This document shows positions 45,485 through 57,119 of a stretch of DNA of 64,000 nt, piece by piece. A program made the translations under genes and the position numbers. Under the pieces are notes generated by a model. It worked only from the letters and a program-made list of their open reading frames with translations, was not told the origin of the DNA and did no database searches. The stretch's first letter is position 1; the number at the start of each line of letters is the position of its first letter. Source of the stretch: Schistocephalus solidus (Eukaryota; Platyhelminthes; Cestoda; Diphyllobothriidea; Diphyllobothriidae); contig WEDG01002559.1 of assembly GCA_017591395.1 (NCBI GenBank), positions 1 to 64,000 on the forward strand, in the 5' to 3' direction.

Positions 45485-48400
45485 ACCCAACTTCGAGGAG
45501 CCACAGGTGAGAGTTGGGTACCAGTTAGATGCGGCCACAGGAGCATTCACCATCTGTACGAGACAAATGGAGTGACCAAATGCTATCTGTGTGCTGATAC
45601 CCCTACTTTAGTACCCTCTACAACCTCTACACACGCACACCTTATTTGTGAGTGTTACTTGTGCACTCATTTAAGTATCATTGCGAACCTCTCTCAGCCC
45701 TGTAAATTCCAATTAGGTGGTCAGGTAGTCGGTAACGTAGCGGCTGGAATTGAGCGCAAGCTCACCTGTATTACGGGAAGGAGGGTGGGGTTTGAGGAGC
45801 ATTCTTATTATTGCAGTCCACCTCCTGATTTCCCGAAAGGGCGTGTTGTTGTCGTTCTCTCATCAGATGGGAAATGCAGAAAGGAACGCGTGATCAGTGT
45901 TTTTAAGTAAGAGGAGGCATTCAAAGACGAACTGCTGTCGCATAATATACATATTGTGGCATCGATGTTATGAGCATGAAAGCTTTTATAAATAAATGAC
46001 CATTCTCTGGTCGAAAATTGCCTAAATGCAGTTTTGTTGATAGATTGTTCCTGAACCATTTACTCCCTACACAACGTTCGCATCGGACCAGATGGTCGTC
46101 ATCTTCTTTGAATCGATTTGACGATGAACTTTGTCCAAATCATAGTCTTGCCTAATGGCTTCGCGCATCAAAGAGTGTCCCTTCTCTACATGGATGGTGA
46201 AAGACTTGAGGTGGCTGACAGTTTTTTTTCTACACTTCCTCTGGCCTGTCGAAGGATCAATATCCGTAAGAGATAAACTGCTACGTCTCGATCCAAGATC
46301 TAGCGGCTGAACAGGGTTAGCGTGCAAGAGGCTGCAGTGAAAGATGCTTGGCAACATTGCCTGTTGTCGACCCACTTTCTAAATGTCGCAATGTACTGGT
46401 CCTCGCAAGGATCTTATGTGAGTTGGAGGAGGTGTTGAGTTTACCTCACCCAGCGACTGGTTACCTCACCTGAAAACGGTTTTGATGCTAATTATGCCCT
46501 CCACTGTGGAAAAAATGTATATCATCGTCTTCTAGTCCTCAGGTTATCATCTATCTTAGCAACGGTGTTTCCCTACCTTCTGAAGGACTTAGAAACACGT
46601 AGAGAAAGCGTTTTTTGCATGACAGTTTTCCTTCTGGGTAAAATGTCATTAGTCATTTTGCATGAAAGCCCCTTCCTAGGGTTTGGAACCCCAGTTATAC
46701 TTCTCCTACGTTCTTGACAGGAACCAAACTAGAAACGAAGTTATACCACTATACGTTGCAGTCAAAACCCGGAAACCTGTTCATTGGTTAGTCTTAACGT
46801 TAACCTCCTCGTCTGAAAGCGGTTCTCGAAATCCTTCGTCATACGGTTTCGAATAATAGCCACTTAAGAGGTGAAAGAACAATAGTTATGGAGCTCAGAG
46901 TACACCGCTCCCCCTGGGGGCAGGTCTAATGCTCGTGGTGCAAAGAGTAGCTAAGCATCGCCGTGGATCCCACAGGAGATCTTGCTGTCTTAAAATATAT
47001 TGCTATCTCTTCTTTTATAGTAATATTATTCGTAGTAGCAGTACTCTAAGAGGTAAGGGTAGGTCACTTCAACTGACTTCAGAAGTCTTTACTGAAACCA
47101 AACTTCCCGAAAGATACAGATGAAGAACATCAGAGTATAAGAATCAAGGAAGAGGAGGGAGAAGAAAAAGAAGAATAACTGTAAGTCAATGAGCTTTTTT
47201 GTTCGCTGAAAAGGCCAGATAATTCGACCATTCAATTTTAAGCTGGACTGCCACCCCTGCATACAGACAAAAGTGATACTTAAACCAAATTCCTGAATCC
47301 AATTTTTTATGCCATTATAGTGTTTTCAAGATCTCAGCAACTTCTAAAATGTCCAAATAAGTGTAAAATACCCTGTGATTTTACCCAGAAGATAAATGCA
47401 TGAAGTCATTTAAAATAGAACAAGAACACGTTCTATAATACCCAGGGGATAAAGTATTTACAAAGTTAAAGGAACGTTCTGGTGCAATGGGTGACAGAAC
47501 AGGGTTTTGTTTTTAAGTCCATACACAGTAATTCCTCCCATGTCTTTCAAACTGCATGGGTGATGGACACCCTTGTTTTCCTTTGTTGTAGTGCACAGCC
47601 AACCGAATATTTTGCCTTAGCTGATTTATTTTTCCTACTAGTCTTCTGTTTTGTCCCATGCTGCTGATAGCTGGCTCAGTTCTCGCCTTAGCACCAACCG
47701 GAGAATGGGGGATTCAGATCTTAAAGCTGTTGTGAGTCAAAACTGGCCTCTACACAAATACACACGGAGACAGTTATGGTCTCCGATCACGTACGCACTT
47801 AATTTTGACATTCGTAGGCGTATAGATTGGAGTTACTGGTACTTCAACCACGGTCCGATAGCTCAGATTCGACTCTTGGGATTACACTGCTAAACATGCC
47901 CTCAGTGTTTAAAAATGGAAGATAAACTTAGGCAGGGTGTCCGTGGAACAGCTTCCTTTATTTATTTGGCCCGTAATATGTGTCCGAGTTTCCTTTAAAA
48001 TTCTTAGCCCATTCGGTTGCTCGTCCAGGTTTTTAAATAGCAGGCAACTGGTCCTAGAGCGGCCTTTATCACTGAGAAGACATTATCCGTCTGTGTGGGT
48101 TCCACTACAAGGTGCAAAATGATTTGCCTGTAGTTGTTATTCAAGGAACGTCCCAGAGTTTGTAACATTAGCAAATTGGGGGGTTTTGTGGTGACTTTCG
48201 TGTTTTGTTTTCACATTCTGCTCTATTTTATTTACTCAACATCAAAGGCTTGTTATTTTTCTTTTTTTAGCTTTTGAGTATCCGCCGTTCATTCCCTCAA
48301 GGTCATGTTTTATAAGGTTCGGGCGCCAGCAAAAGGAGCGCTTAATTTGCGCATGCTGCGCGGTCCCAACCACGTCCGATAGCACAGACGCCTTCTTCAC

Positions 48401-49680
48401 CCCCTTGAATGACGTTTTTGATTGTTAACAATCGCACCCTTCGTTCGAGCACCCTTCATCAACGGGTCCATCGTTTTTCGTCCCTAGTGGTGTTCGAATC
48501 GCACGTTGCTCGACTTTTGACCTTCAGTCTATGCGCAAAGTCAGATGACTCTCGTAGTGCATCGTCCGAAAACTACGGTACACAAGACGGGCTACGCGGG
48601 GGGCATACACTGACAGTACTGAAACCCAGTATCCAAACTAAAGAAACGACCAGAAATGTTTTACTTGTATGTCTCGTCTGCTTCGCGCCGTAAGTTTCAA
48701 ACGCCCCTGTATGGAAAAAGGCCAATGTTGCAACAAAAATCTTCTCAATGTCCTACCACTTCAGGCTCACTTGCATTCACTGCGAACGTTTCCAGACGCC
48801 CTGACGTTCAGTCAAACTCTCCGTCATGACTCTTGAATGAAGTTATCCGGTCAGTTGGCAACCACCCAAGACACGACTGATAGCGCATAAAAATGTATTC
48901 AAGAGTGTCAGGTTTATAATAGTGAAGAGCGCGCTAAATTAGCCGTGAAACTGTATGTTCTAGGATCGGATTTAGAGTTTTGGCGCCCTCTAATGGGTCC
49001 CATTGATCGGTCCGAGTCCGCTTACTGGCCAAGGGCAAAACTGGTTGCAGCGATGGACGCGTCATTTAGCCTGATGCAATCTGCGAGCACTCGCGGGCGC
49101 ACACACATACAAGTAAAATAATTCACCCATCGCTACCGAAGTGGACAGGCATCAATGAAGATTCGGTGTGTTCGAGATGGATGACCCTAGTGTCTGCGCT
49201 TATGACCGGAAAGGTAAGTAAAATGACTGTGTTTGAAGGAAGGGCAGAAGCTTGAATAATATAGCTCAGGGGTTGTATGCGCATACGCCCTAACAGGCAC
49301 ATGCGGTAATGGAACGCGCGAGTGTATTGTGGGGGTAAGGAACGCAAAAATTATGGCTCCTGGCCGGGGCCCCAAAAACGGTTTATTCAGCCGCGCTGCG
49401 GTGAATTCGTGAGTGACTGATGAACTGAAATATGTTCCAGCAATCTGTGTTCACATTGCTGGTGGTGGTAATTTTTGGTTGTGCAGGTAATGGGCTAGTG
49501 GTTTTGACCTGGATATGTGTCCAAATGCATTCAAAAGAACCAATCGGGACCTTAAACCTGCTTTTAAAAGCGGACAGTGTTGACAGATCTGTGTAGTTCG
49601 ACTTTGGTTCAAAGCATTCCATTTTTGCGTGCTTGTCATTCTGCAACAGCCTTCTCCGGTCCGTTAGTTTCGAAAACAAC
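45485..49680. other. Unassigned region
   Basis: A 147-codon plus frame (45467-45910) begins over the LINE 5' region and has no recognisable domain. The rest has short frames only, and no repeat family from this window recurs here. Confidence 0.4.
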
Positions 49681-49689
49681 TGCTTCAGT

Positions 49690-50520
49690 CTTGGCGTCAG
49701 TTCACCATGTCCTCTACAGGCTTTTCCAGATCTCTTGATTGATTAAAACAAATCTGAACGAAGTCCTGGTTCTTTGTTATCTATCCTGCCCTCACTCCGC
49801 TTAGGGACATCCCCATAGCAGCTGCTTCGCGATGCGATTTTTAACCCTCCTCACGATATGGCCGCTCTATTGCTGTCAGTTTACTGTACCGGCCTCAAAG
49901 TCGTCTGCTTCTACCTGGAACAGCAGTCCAGCTTTATGCATACAATAAATTCTTCGTATTGGTTACTCCTGTATCGTCCTGGCCGCGTCTCTCTCTCTCT
50001 ATCTCGTGTGTGCGTGTATGTGTGTGTGTGAATTTTGGTTCTTAAGGCCCACCCTGCCTTAACTGCCATAAATCAGCGACCCCGCTATGCCTGAACGCAA
50101 CTGTTAAACATGCAGTTGTCACGGAATTCCAACAAGACTTTACGTCAACCTTTCTTGTGTTGTTCTTTCTATATATGACTATGAAGATGCACATCCTGAC
50201 ACCTTGCGAGGAATCGAAGGTTTTGACATCAACACAATGCCATGCCAGGTTTCGGATCCGATTAGTTTTGACCCTGTAAAAGAATTCCTTCTCCTACGGT
50301 AGGTTTCCCTTCTCAATCCAACTAGTACGGCTCTCATCGTTCTACACGCTCGTCGATCTATGCGGACTCGGAGTCCGGATGAAAGTGGAGCTCCTCCTTG
50401 GCGCGTTCGTGGATTGTACCGCATTGGACATGATTCAAGCCGCCCTATCAACATTTTACCCCCCACCAAACGCCTAGAAAGACACACTAGAAAACCCTTT
50501 ATTTGTTGTCCCATCTGTAT
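49690..50520. other. Weakly LINE-like and unassigned sequence
   Basis: On the minus strand near 49920-49750 a phrase GHIVRRVKNRIAKQLLWG followed by QRTRTSFRF resembles the C-terminal end of LINE proteins, broken by stops. The similarity is too weak to call an element. A 111-codon minus frame (50179-50514) is basic and unrecognised. Confidence 0.25.
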
Positions 50521-50524
50521 GGTA

Positions 50525-50925
50525 TGAATGACTTGTATGGCTGCCTAAACAGGGCATGGGAATAGAAACCACCCAGTCCGCTTAAAATAGGTGGCCTTGC
50601 GGTGAATATCAGGAAGGGCAACTATTCCTGTGTCTTATCCCTGACCTTAACCCTAACATAAAACTCAACTGTAACCTCAATCCTCACCCGAGCCCTGCCC
50701 TACACCTACCCTACACTTAACACGCACGCAAACCTTAAACCTTAACATAATTCTGACTCTAACCCTTACTCCTGCCATAATGCTAACCTTACACCTATTC
50801 CCACCTAAACACTAACTCTCACCTTCATCCTAAACCGATTTTTCCCGGAATTTGACACAAAGCCTCGTATATTGCAGGCGGTTCCTGTTCTCATGTCCAG
50901 TGTAGGTGAACGTACAAGTGATCCT
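50525..50925. mobile_element. Inverted-repeat element with telomere-like core, reverse orientation
   Basis: The left end (TGAATGACTTGTATGGCTGC, from 50525) and right end (to ACAAGTGATCCT at 50925) are diverged inverted copies of each other and of the ends at 33.25/33.81 kb. TA dinucleotides flank both sides (50523-50524, 50926-50927). The interior is CCCTAA-like (about 50640-50830), so the core runs opposite to the 33-kb copy. Flanks GGTGAATATCAGGAAGGGCA and TTTTTCCCGGAATTTG also recur at 61.2-61.45 kb. Confidence 0.7.
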
Positions 50926-51231
50926 TATCAATAGTTTAATCACTTTCCCTGCAAACTACCGAATACCTTGTTCTATACCTGATGGAGGAGACTGTAGCCG
51001 ACCGCCAAGACGGCGCAAAACAACTCATTTATTCAACTTCCAACCGTTTCGAAGTCATCCAAGGTCACTGAGAACGTTGTCAAACGCACTGGACTTCAGC
51101 ATAGATGCATAGAGACCCAGACAGTCGTTGCTGGACATAACTCACCAGCCTTAATGCGCGTGAAAAAGAAGACAGGACCCTAGAAAACCTTCCCGCAAAC
51201 TTGCATAAGCAGCGGAACGCCCATACGCTAT

Positions 51232-51422
<191 letters not shown>

Positions 51423-51837
51423 CGAGGGAATGACGTTACAATGTCAGTGCACGCCCCAGTGTCGCCAGCCGTCACAGTTGCCTGAGACGGCAGCTTCAGT
51501 TTCTTTACAGGAGTAGTTTGTTCTTCTAATGCCTTCCATCCTCTCCGGCTCACCGGAACCTAGCCTGATAATTGTGGTTTCTTGAGGCACGCCCAAGGCT
51601 TTAGCCGTCAGCTACGCGCCCACTCTCTACCTAACGTAGTCATTGGAGAATGTTATTATGCGCTTACAGGTAGTCTGTTAGCCTGATCAAAAAACGGAGC
51701 CAATGGTTATGACGAGGGAAATCGCTAATCTCCAAACGGAATGCCACACATGAGCTCACTTCGAGCATTTACCAGGCATCATAGCTAGGTTGCAAATTAT
51801 CATCTCTCTATTTATGAAACCCAGACTTTTGTGTTCG

Positions 51838-52133
51838 AAGGTTGCTGTGCGGCTGCTGGCGGGGCTCGAGAGTGAGCCTCAAGGCAGAGCGGTACGAGTG
51901 AGTTCCGTTAGCGATCGGTGAGTGTTCATCAACGAACGGAAGTCAATATTCCCGATCTAAACCGGCAAGACAACGAGCCCGTGGCTCAATGGTTAGAGCG
52001 TTGGACTTCTGATAAAAGGGTCGCAGGTTCGATCCTCGGGTGGTGCACCACGAACGATTGGATATGACTGGCTGACGACGGCTAATAAGCCAGAAATGGC
52101 CATTCCAGTTTCCCTTGTCTTTGCCGGCAATAT
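51838..52133 (+). mobile_element. tRNA-headed hammerhead repeat, well preserved monomer
   Basis: Order is tail (GGGGCTCGAGAGTGAGCCTC, about 51859), tRNA-like head (about 51975-52048, GCCCGTGGCTCAATGGTTAG and B box GGTTCGATCC), then hammerhead (52066-52110). The length of about 296 bp is close to the 302-bp unit of the dimer. This copy begins in the tail and ends about 20 nt past the ribozyme, a circularly permuted monomer relative to a tRNA-first SINE. Confidence 0.8.
52066..52110 (+). ncRNA. Hammerhead ribozyme fold, intact core
   Basis: Stem I is GACTGG with CCAGTT (one G-U at the outer pair). The core CTGACGA (52072-52078) fits CUGANGA, stem II is GGCTAATAAGCC, and GAAA (52093-52096), palindromic TGGCCA and ATT follow. 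The change from T7 to C is at the one core position allowed to vary. The C-A mismatch at the base of stem II remains. Confidence 0.7.
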
Positions 52134-52139
52134 TCAAAT

Positions 52140-52905
52140 GCACACACAATCAGAATCCGTTTCCATTTAGATCGCACCTTCATGTCACGCTTCAGCCTGG
52201 TGGGAGATTGAAAAACGAGTGCTAGGAGAATAAATGTACACTTATCGCCTCCGCCTCCACTGCCTACGGACCTTCAGCCATCGCATGAACCTATTGGATT
52301 GTATACACCTCCATGAAAAGCTGTGGTTAAACACCACATTTTAAACTTCGTCATCAAACCTCACCCCCTATAGCGGTCCACACCTCACTAGAATACAAAT
52401 ACGCCTACCTCATATCACCCACCACAAGTACAAACTAGGTACCACTAACGTAAGGAGGAGCTGTATGTTCTTCGGCGCGACCGGGTGCCTAACGAAGCTG
52501 GGTGTAGCAGGCACAGGTGGATTGTTGAAGCTCTTCCACTCACTGTGGCTAATCCCAACACAAGGTGGCCGATAGGCCCGGACTGTAAGGGCTAGGGAAG
52601 ACGTGGGGGCTCCAGGTCCACGGCACTTCGGCTCATTCCTCACTATAATAAACATGACGAGCTTCGAAATACTTGCGGCACGCTAAACGTCGTGGTTTTA
52701 AAGGTTTAAACCAGACATGTTAACTCAGTCATCACACGACGGAGAGTCAGGCCGCACTGGCTCCCTCTTAATTTGGCCTAAATGGTACACCTTCCTTGAT
52801 GGGATCCGAGCTGTCCCCTGCTTGTTTCTGAGAAAACCTGGTTTACTGTGAGTGGGTCAGGTCTTATGTGCCATGTGTATACGAACTTTTTACCTTTTTT
52901 CATCC
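52140..52905. other. Unassigned non-coding stretch
   Basis: No recognised feature. Confidence 0.4.
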
Positions 52906-52909
52906 ACTG

Positions 52910-53120
52910 CGTCCGAACCCACCTCCGGTCTTCCTAACCCATTCTTGCCACGGGGCCCAGGTGGTTGAGGGTGGAGAGGGAGAGAGAGCGCAGCAGATGC
53001 TACGCAAGCCTAATATCATTATAAACTAATTCACTTGCAAGTCACCGTCCCTGCTCCAACAATGCCTTAGGGTAAACAGAAAACTATTTCGTTCGAGACG
53101 GTCGAACTGACAATTTCAGA
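52910..53120 (-). mobile_element. Diverged fragment of the ~365-bp repeat
   Basis: On the minus strand CAGGGACGGTGACTTGCAAG, then CTTGCGTAGCATCTGCTGCG and GAAGACCGGAGGTGGG match the 10.2-11.6 kb unit in order. Confidence 0.6.
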
Positions 53121-54985
53121 GGTTCGACCTCCATGTTGCCAGTTACTGCACCTATAGGCACGTCTGTAGCTTTGGTTGGACTTTCGCCATCAATTTGAAT
53201 TTAAAAGTATTGCATCTTCATTTGAAGACGGCAACTAAGATCAAAACAGTTGACAGTAATTTTTCGACTCTCAAGCGTCCACCTGGAAGTTCTCTTTGAT
53301 ACAAGTTGGTCTTCCACACGCTGGGTTACGGCTCCTTTGTCTTTTCCCCGCTTATTCTTCTCATAATTTTTTAAGTTACTATCTTTATTAATTAGCCTTC
53401 TGACACTAAACCACTGATCTTGCTGTTTTGCATCGATTTTTCTGTACGGATTCAAATGTTTTTATTCTCTTATTCGTTATTTTTGTTATGCACCGACAGG
53501 ATGTAGCTGGTGCGTTGTCGCGCAATGTGTTGGGTCCAATAAATCCTGCTCTGTTCGTTCGCTTTAAACTTCAACGAAGCTAAGTTGGTTCCCTGTTACT
53601 GCTTCGAGAGGGGATTTGAGTTTCGGGACAAGTAAATTCACGATGATGCTAAACTGTTCAGTAGGGTGTTTTTAAATACGCTTCGGCTATCAGCATTTCG
53701 GCTAGTAATCTCCGAATGTCAAGAACGTAACCAGTGAGGAGTGAAGGTCTTTAACTTGTTCCTCCACCCATTCACCCACTCACCGAAAACAAATTAAGAC
53801 TCATAGGTCGTGTCACGAAATTTTAGAAGTGTCATTTCCTCGTCGTAAAAGGTTGACAGGTTTTTTTTGCTCACAGGTGCTAAAATACAAGAATCATTTT
53901 GAACAAGGTCAATTTTCCTTCACAAATAACCTATATTTGTACCTGTAGTGACTAGGTCAATTTGAGGTTTGCCTTGTATTCAACACAGCCTCTCCCCACA
54001 AATTGTTATGTTTCCTTGAAGATATGAAGTCAAGACGGCCGATTAGTGGCATAAAGATAACATATTGAGGGCATACATTCATTTGCTGAACTCGAGTCTG
54101 CATTAAAGAATAGATCTGCTGTCCTATTCAGATGCTTTCTCTACATCCCAAATCGATCCCTGTGCAGGTAACAGAGGAGATAGGTAGATACCAGAGCATG
54201 GTTAGATTAAAATTAACTGATAAATATACGCCGAAGTTCAGAAATTCCCCATTACGAGAACGCTGTTTGCGTCCGAGTAGCGTACATGGTATTGGAATGA
54301 AAGCAATGTTTATGTGTAGTGCCATCCATCTAAAAGATCAATAACGTTTGGTTAAAATAAAAATCATGAATAAAGTGGTGAAGTAAAATACTCCCATGCA
54401 GATCCCTTTACAGGCAGTGAGCTTTTGTGGTGTGGGACCCATTGAGATCGCCAGACGTTAGGTTCTTTTACTAGCATCTATCGCAGCATTATTCATTTCC
54501 TGCCTGGTTTGGCGAAGTTCTGTCTAAAGGTCTGTCTTTGGCAATTAGAATCCAGACTACGCTTGAGTCTTTTAGGGCGACTATTGGCTATTATGGAATT
54601 ATTTGCTTGTTTTTTTGAAAACATTTTTGGATTGCTTTCAAAATGGGCTCCAGTGCATTGTTCCTCTGTACCGGGAAGTGCCACCAAATGCTTTTTGAGG
54701 CCTCTGGTTGCCTTAGCAACTGAATTTCCTCATCAGAACAGGTTTGTCCAGTTGTTGACGTTTCGAAGAGCTTGATCGGCTTTCTATTTTTAAGGCTTTC
54801 AAAGCCGAAAAGCGACCGGCCAAGCCACTCAGTCCTGGACTTATCGACTTTTTTCGCTTTCGTTGTTTCAGCCTTTAGGCAGATGCCTGTGGTGCTTTAC
54901 GGCCACTGGTGATACTCGTCCTCATCTCCATTGTGGATGCTTGTAACTGTGCCTTCCAGTCGGGAGGAATGGAGTCCAACGCGGG
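53120..54985. other. Unassigned non-coding stretch
   Basis: No gene recognised. TTGACGTTTCGAAGAGCTTG near 54755 resembles the GAAACGTC-type 3' motif of PLEs and may belong to the decayed element that follows. Confidence 0.4.
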
Positions 54986-54989
54986 GCCA

Positions 54990-55555
54990 TATCTGCTCGG
55001 ATTTCTTAAATTTCCTATGACTATCTTCGCTTGGCCTTTATTTATACAATGAGCACGAAGTTATGAGGCGCAGGAAGGTGCAGATGCCTGTTGTTAAAGT
55101 TGGCATCTGAATACAATGCCAAAGTGCGAGTCGTTCTGCTTTTGAGTTGCCTCGACCTAATATGATTGCTCCTTGGAAGTCAAAAGTACGGTCAGTTTCT
55201 GCAATAGGATTTACAAGCTGCAAATTTGGGTCTAGTCCCCGAGTTGTCAGTTTGTGGTCGTGTTGGGAGTTTAACAGTTTCGTCCAGTTCCCTCGAAGTG
55301 GTTTTAGTCCCCATGATTGTAACATATTTGATAAACAACTGCCGAGGTTTCGGTAGGTTGCATTCTGCCCTTAGGTTGTACCCTGCAGGGACGAATTTTG
55401 CCTGGGATTGATGGGCTATGCTTACTCCGGCGGGTTGCAACAGTCGGAGATTCCTTTGATGTAGGGAATGGCTCTCCAGACTTCGGGTTGCTGTAATTTT
55501 GTCCGTCGTCTGGTCACTCGGTGATTGCTGTGCCTGATAAAATAGTTTGACATTC
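54990..55555 (-). pseudogene. Penelope-like element remnant: linker and endonuclease end
   Basis: The minus strand shows the linker RLLQPAGVSIAHQSQAKF (about 55440-55390), parallel to RLLQPLAIGVAHRPE in the PLE at 39.9 kb, with WRAIPYIKGIS just upstream in another frame. The endonuclease end RTFDFQGAIILGRGN (about 55195-55145) follows. The GIY-YIG strands between them are unrecognisable. It is cut on its 5' side by a hammerhead repeat at about 55556. Confidence 0.65.
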
Positions 55556-55750
55556 GTTGATGAACGCTCACGTATCGCTAACGGAACGCACTCGTGCCGT
55601 TCGGCCTTGGAGCTCACTCTCGAGCCACATCAGTAGCCGCATAGCGGCTAGTATCATAGGCAGATTAAAATTGTCGACAAGGACAAGAAGAACTGTAATG
55701 GCCATTTCTAGCCCATCAACCGTCAGCAGCCAGTCATACTCAATAGCGTG
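55556..55750 (-). mobile_element. tRNA-headed hammerhead repeat, ribozyme and tail only
   Basis: On the minus strand: hammerhead (GACTGG, CTGCTGA, GAAA, TGGCCA, ATT, ACAGTT; about 55737-55694), then tail with GGCTCGAGAGTGAGCTCC. The core A6 is C, which should block cleavage. The tRNA-like head is absent. Confidence 0.65.
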
Positions 55751-55759
55751 AATAGGTAT

Positions 55760-56920
55760 TAACTCCGAAGAGGTCATGAAGGTGTTTTTTCAGCTCCTTT
55801 TTCAGTTGGCGTGCTGGAATGTGATTCAGCTCTTTGAATTAGAGTCCGGAAGCAGCTATTTTGGTGAGAGAGAAGGTGATTGCTGTTGAAATATAGAAGT
55901 TGCCTTGTGCTGGTGGTATTTTTGGATACTGTAGTTTGCAGCTGCCCAGCTGAACCATGGCGCACAAGGAACCTATGACCCATCGATTTTTCCTCTATCT
56001 GTCAAAACGCTGAGACAGCGGAAGAATAAAAAATTGATGAGTACAAAGGCTGATTATTTTGGCCAGTCTTTTAAAATTCTGATAGCTTTTGAGCAGAGAA
56101 CGCTTTGAAAATGGAGAGCCAAGTAAGCTCTTCGAAACGTCCCAAACAGGACGAATAGGTTCCGTTGAGCAACTGCAGTTTGTCAGCTTATCACTCCAGA
56201 GTTCTTACCTTGGCAACGTAAGTATCTGATTTTGCTTAAGCTGATACTACAGCCCTAAGTCATTCAGAAATTATCCTACTGAAAATTTTATCCTTCACCT
56301 TATTAGTAACCAGGCGGTTCCCCCGACAACCAAGCGTGCTCATGCCGTGACTATCTTCACCATCCTTCGCAGATACCTTTGTATGCCTTGGATCACGAGC
56401 AGCTCCTTCTCTCCTCTCAGCTGTCCTCTTCTTATCATTGCAGCGTAAGTCCCTCTCTGTCTCATTTGTCCATAAGTCGTCGTCCAGTAATGCAGACGGT
56501 TTTTCGATGTTTTCTGACCGTCTCTAATTTGGCTTATCAATAATTTACACCTAATAGTAAACCTTCCATATTTAAAATGGTTATGCCTCGGACGCAGACC
56601 TGATCTCCCTCCTTGAGAGTGCTCTTCACTTGGTCCATTGTTGTGTATGTGTTTTTTTCACTAGGTAAAAAAGTTCTTCAGCCATCGACGATGGCTTCTG
56701 ACCATAGTGACCTGGGCTTTCTGGTACACCTGAGATCACCAGTGCTTTCCTTCTTTTTGGCAACTAGGTGTTCCGTTTTTCCTTGAGGCTCAATGTAGAG
56801 CCGTCGCGGGCAGTCGATTGCAGATGGAGAAGCCCGATTTTCCCAGGATACTATGCAGTGCGATGTAAGAACACTTAAATTTACTGTGAATTCCGACCTC
56901 GTCACAATCGAAAACGATGG
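55760..56920. other. Unassigned non-coding stretch
   Basis: No recognised feature. AAGCTCTTCGAAACGTCCCA near 56130 is another isolated PLE-3'-like motif. Confidence 0.35.
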
Positions 56921-56924
56921 TTCG

Positions 56925-57115
56925 ACCATGGCGAACGATGAGGTCCACCGCGTGTCCCAGAGTTTGGAGGGTGTAGGGACGGTGACTTGCGCATGAAGTA
57001 GTTTATAGTAATAGCAGACTTGTGTGCATCTTTCACACTCTCTCCTTCCTCACCCACCCAAGTTGTCTGGCATACAGAAGTACGGAATTGGGTTCGGGCC
57101 AGGTAAAGGACCCAA
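56925..57115 (+). mobile_element. Diverged fragment of the ~365-bp repeat
   Basis: GGGACGGTGACTTGCGCATG, AGTAATAGCAGACTTG and CACTCTCTCCTTCCTCACCC match the 10.2-11.6 kb unit in order. Confidence 0.65.
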
Positions 57116-57119
57116 GCAA

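Noticed and set aside
45467..45910. 147-codon plus-strand gene
   Set aside because: Its start overlaps the antisense of the LINE 5' region, there is no domain or splice signal, and composition matches non-coding flanks.
49690..49920. LINE C-terminal fragment on the minus strand
   Set aside because: GHIVRRVKNRIAKQLLWG is suggestive, but stops and the lack of any other LINE motif make it too weak to call.
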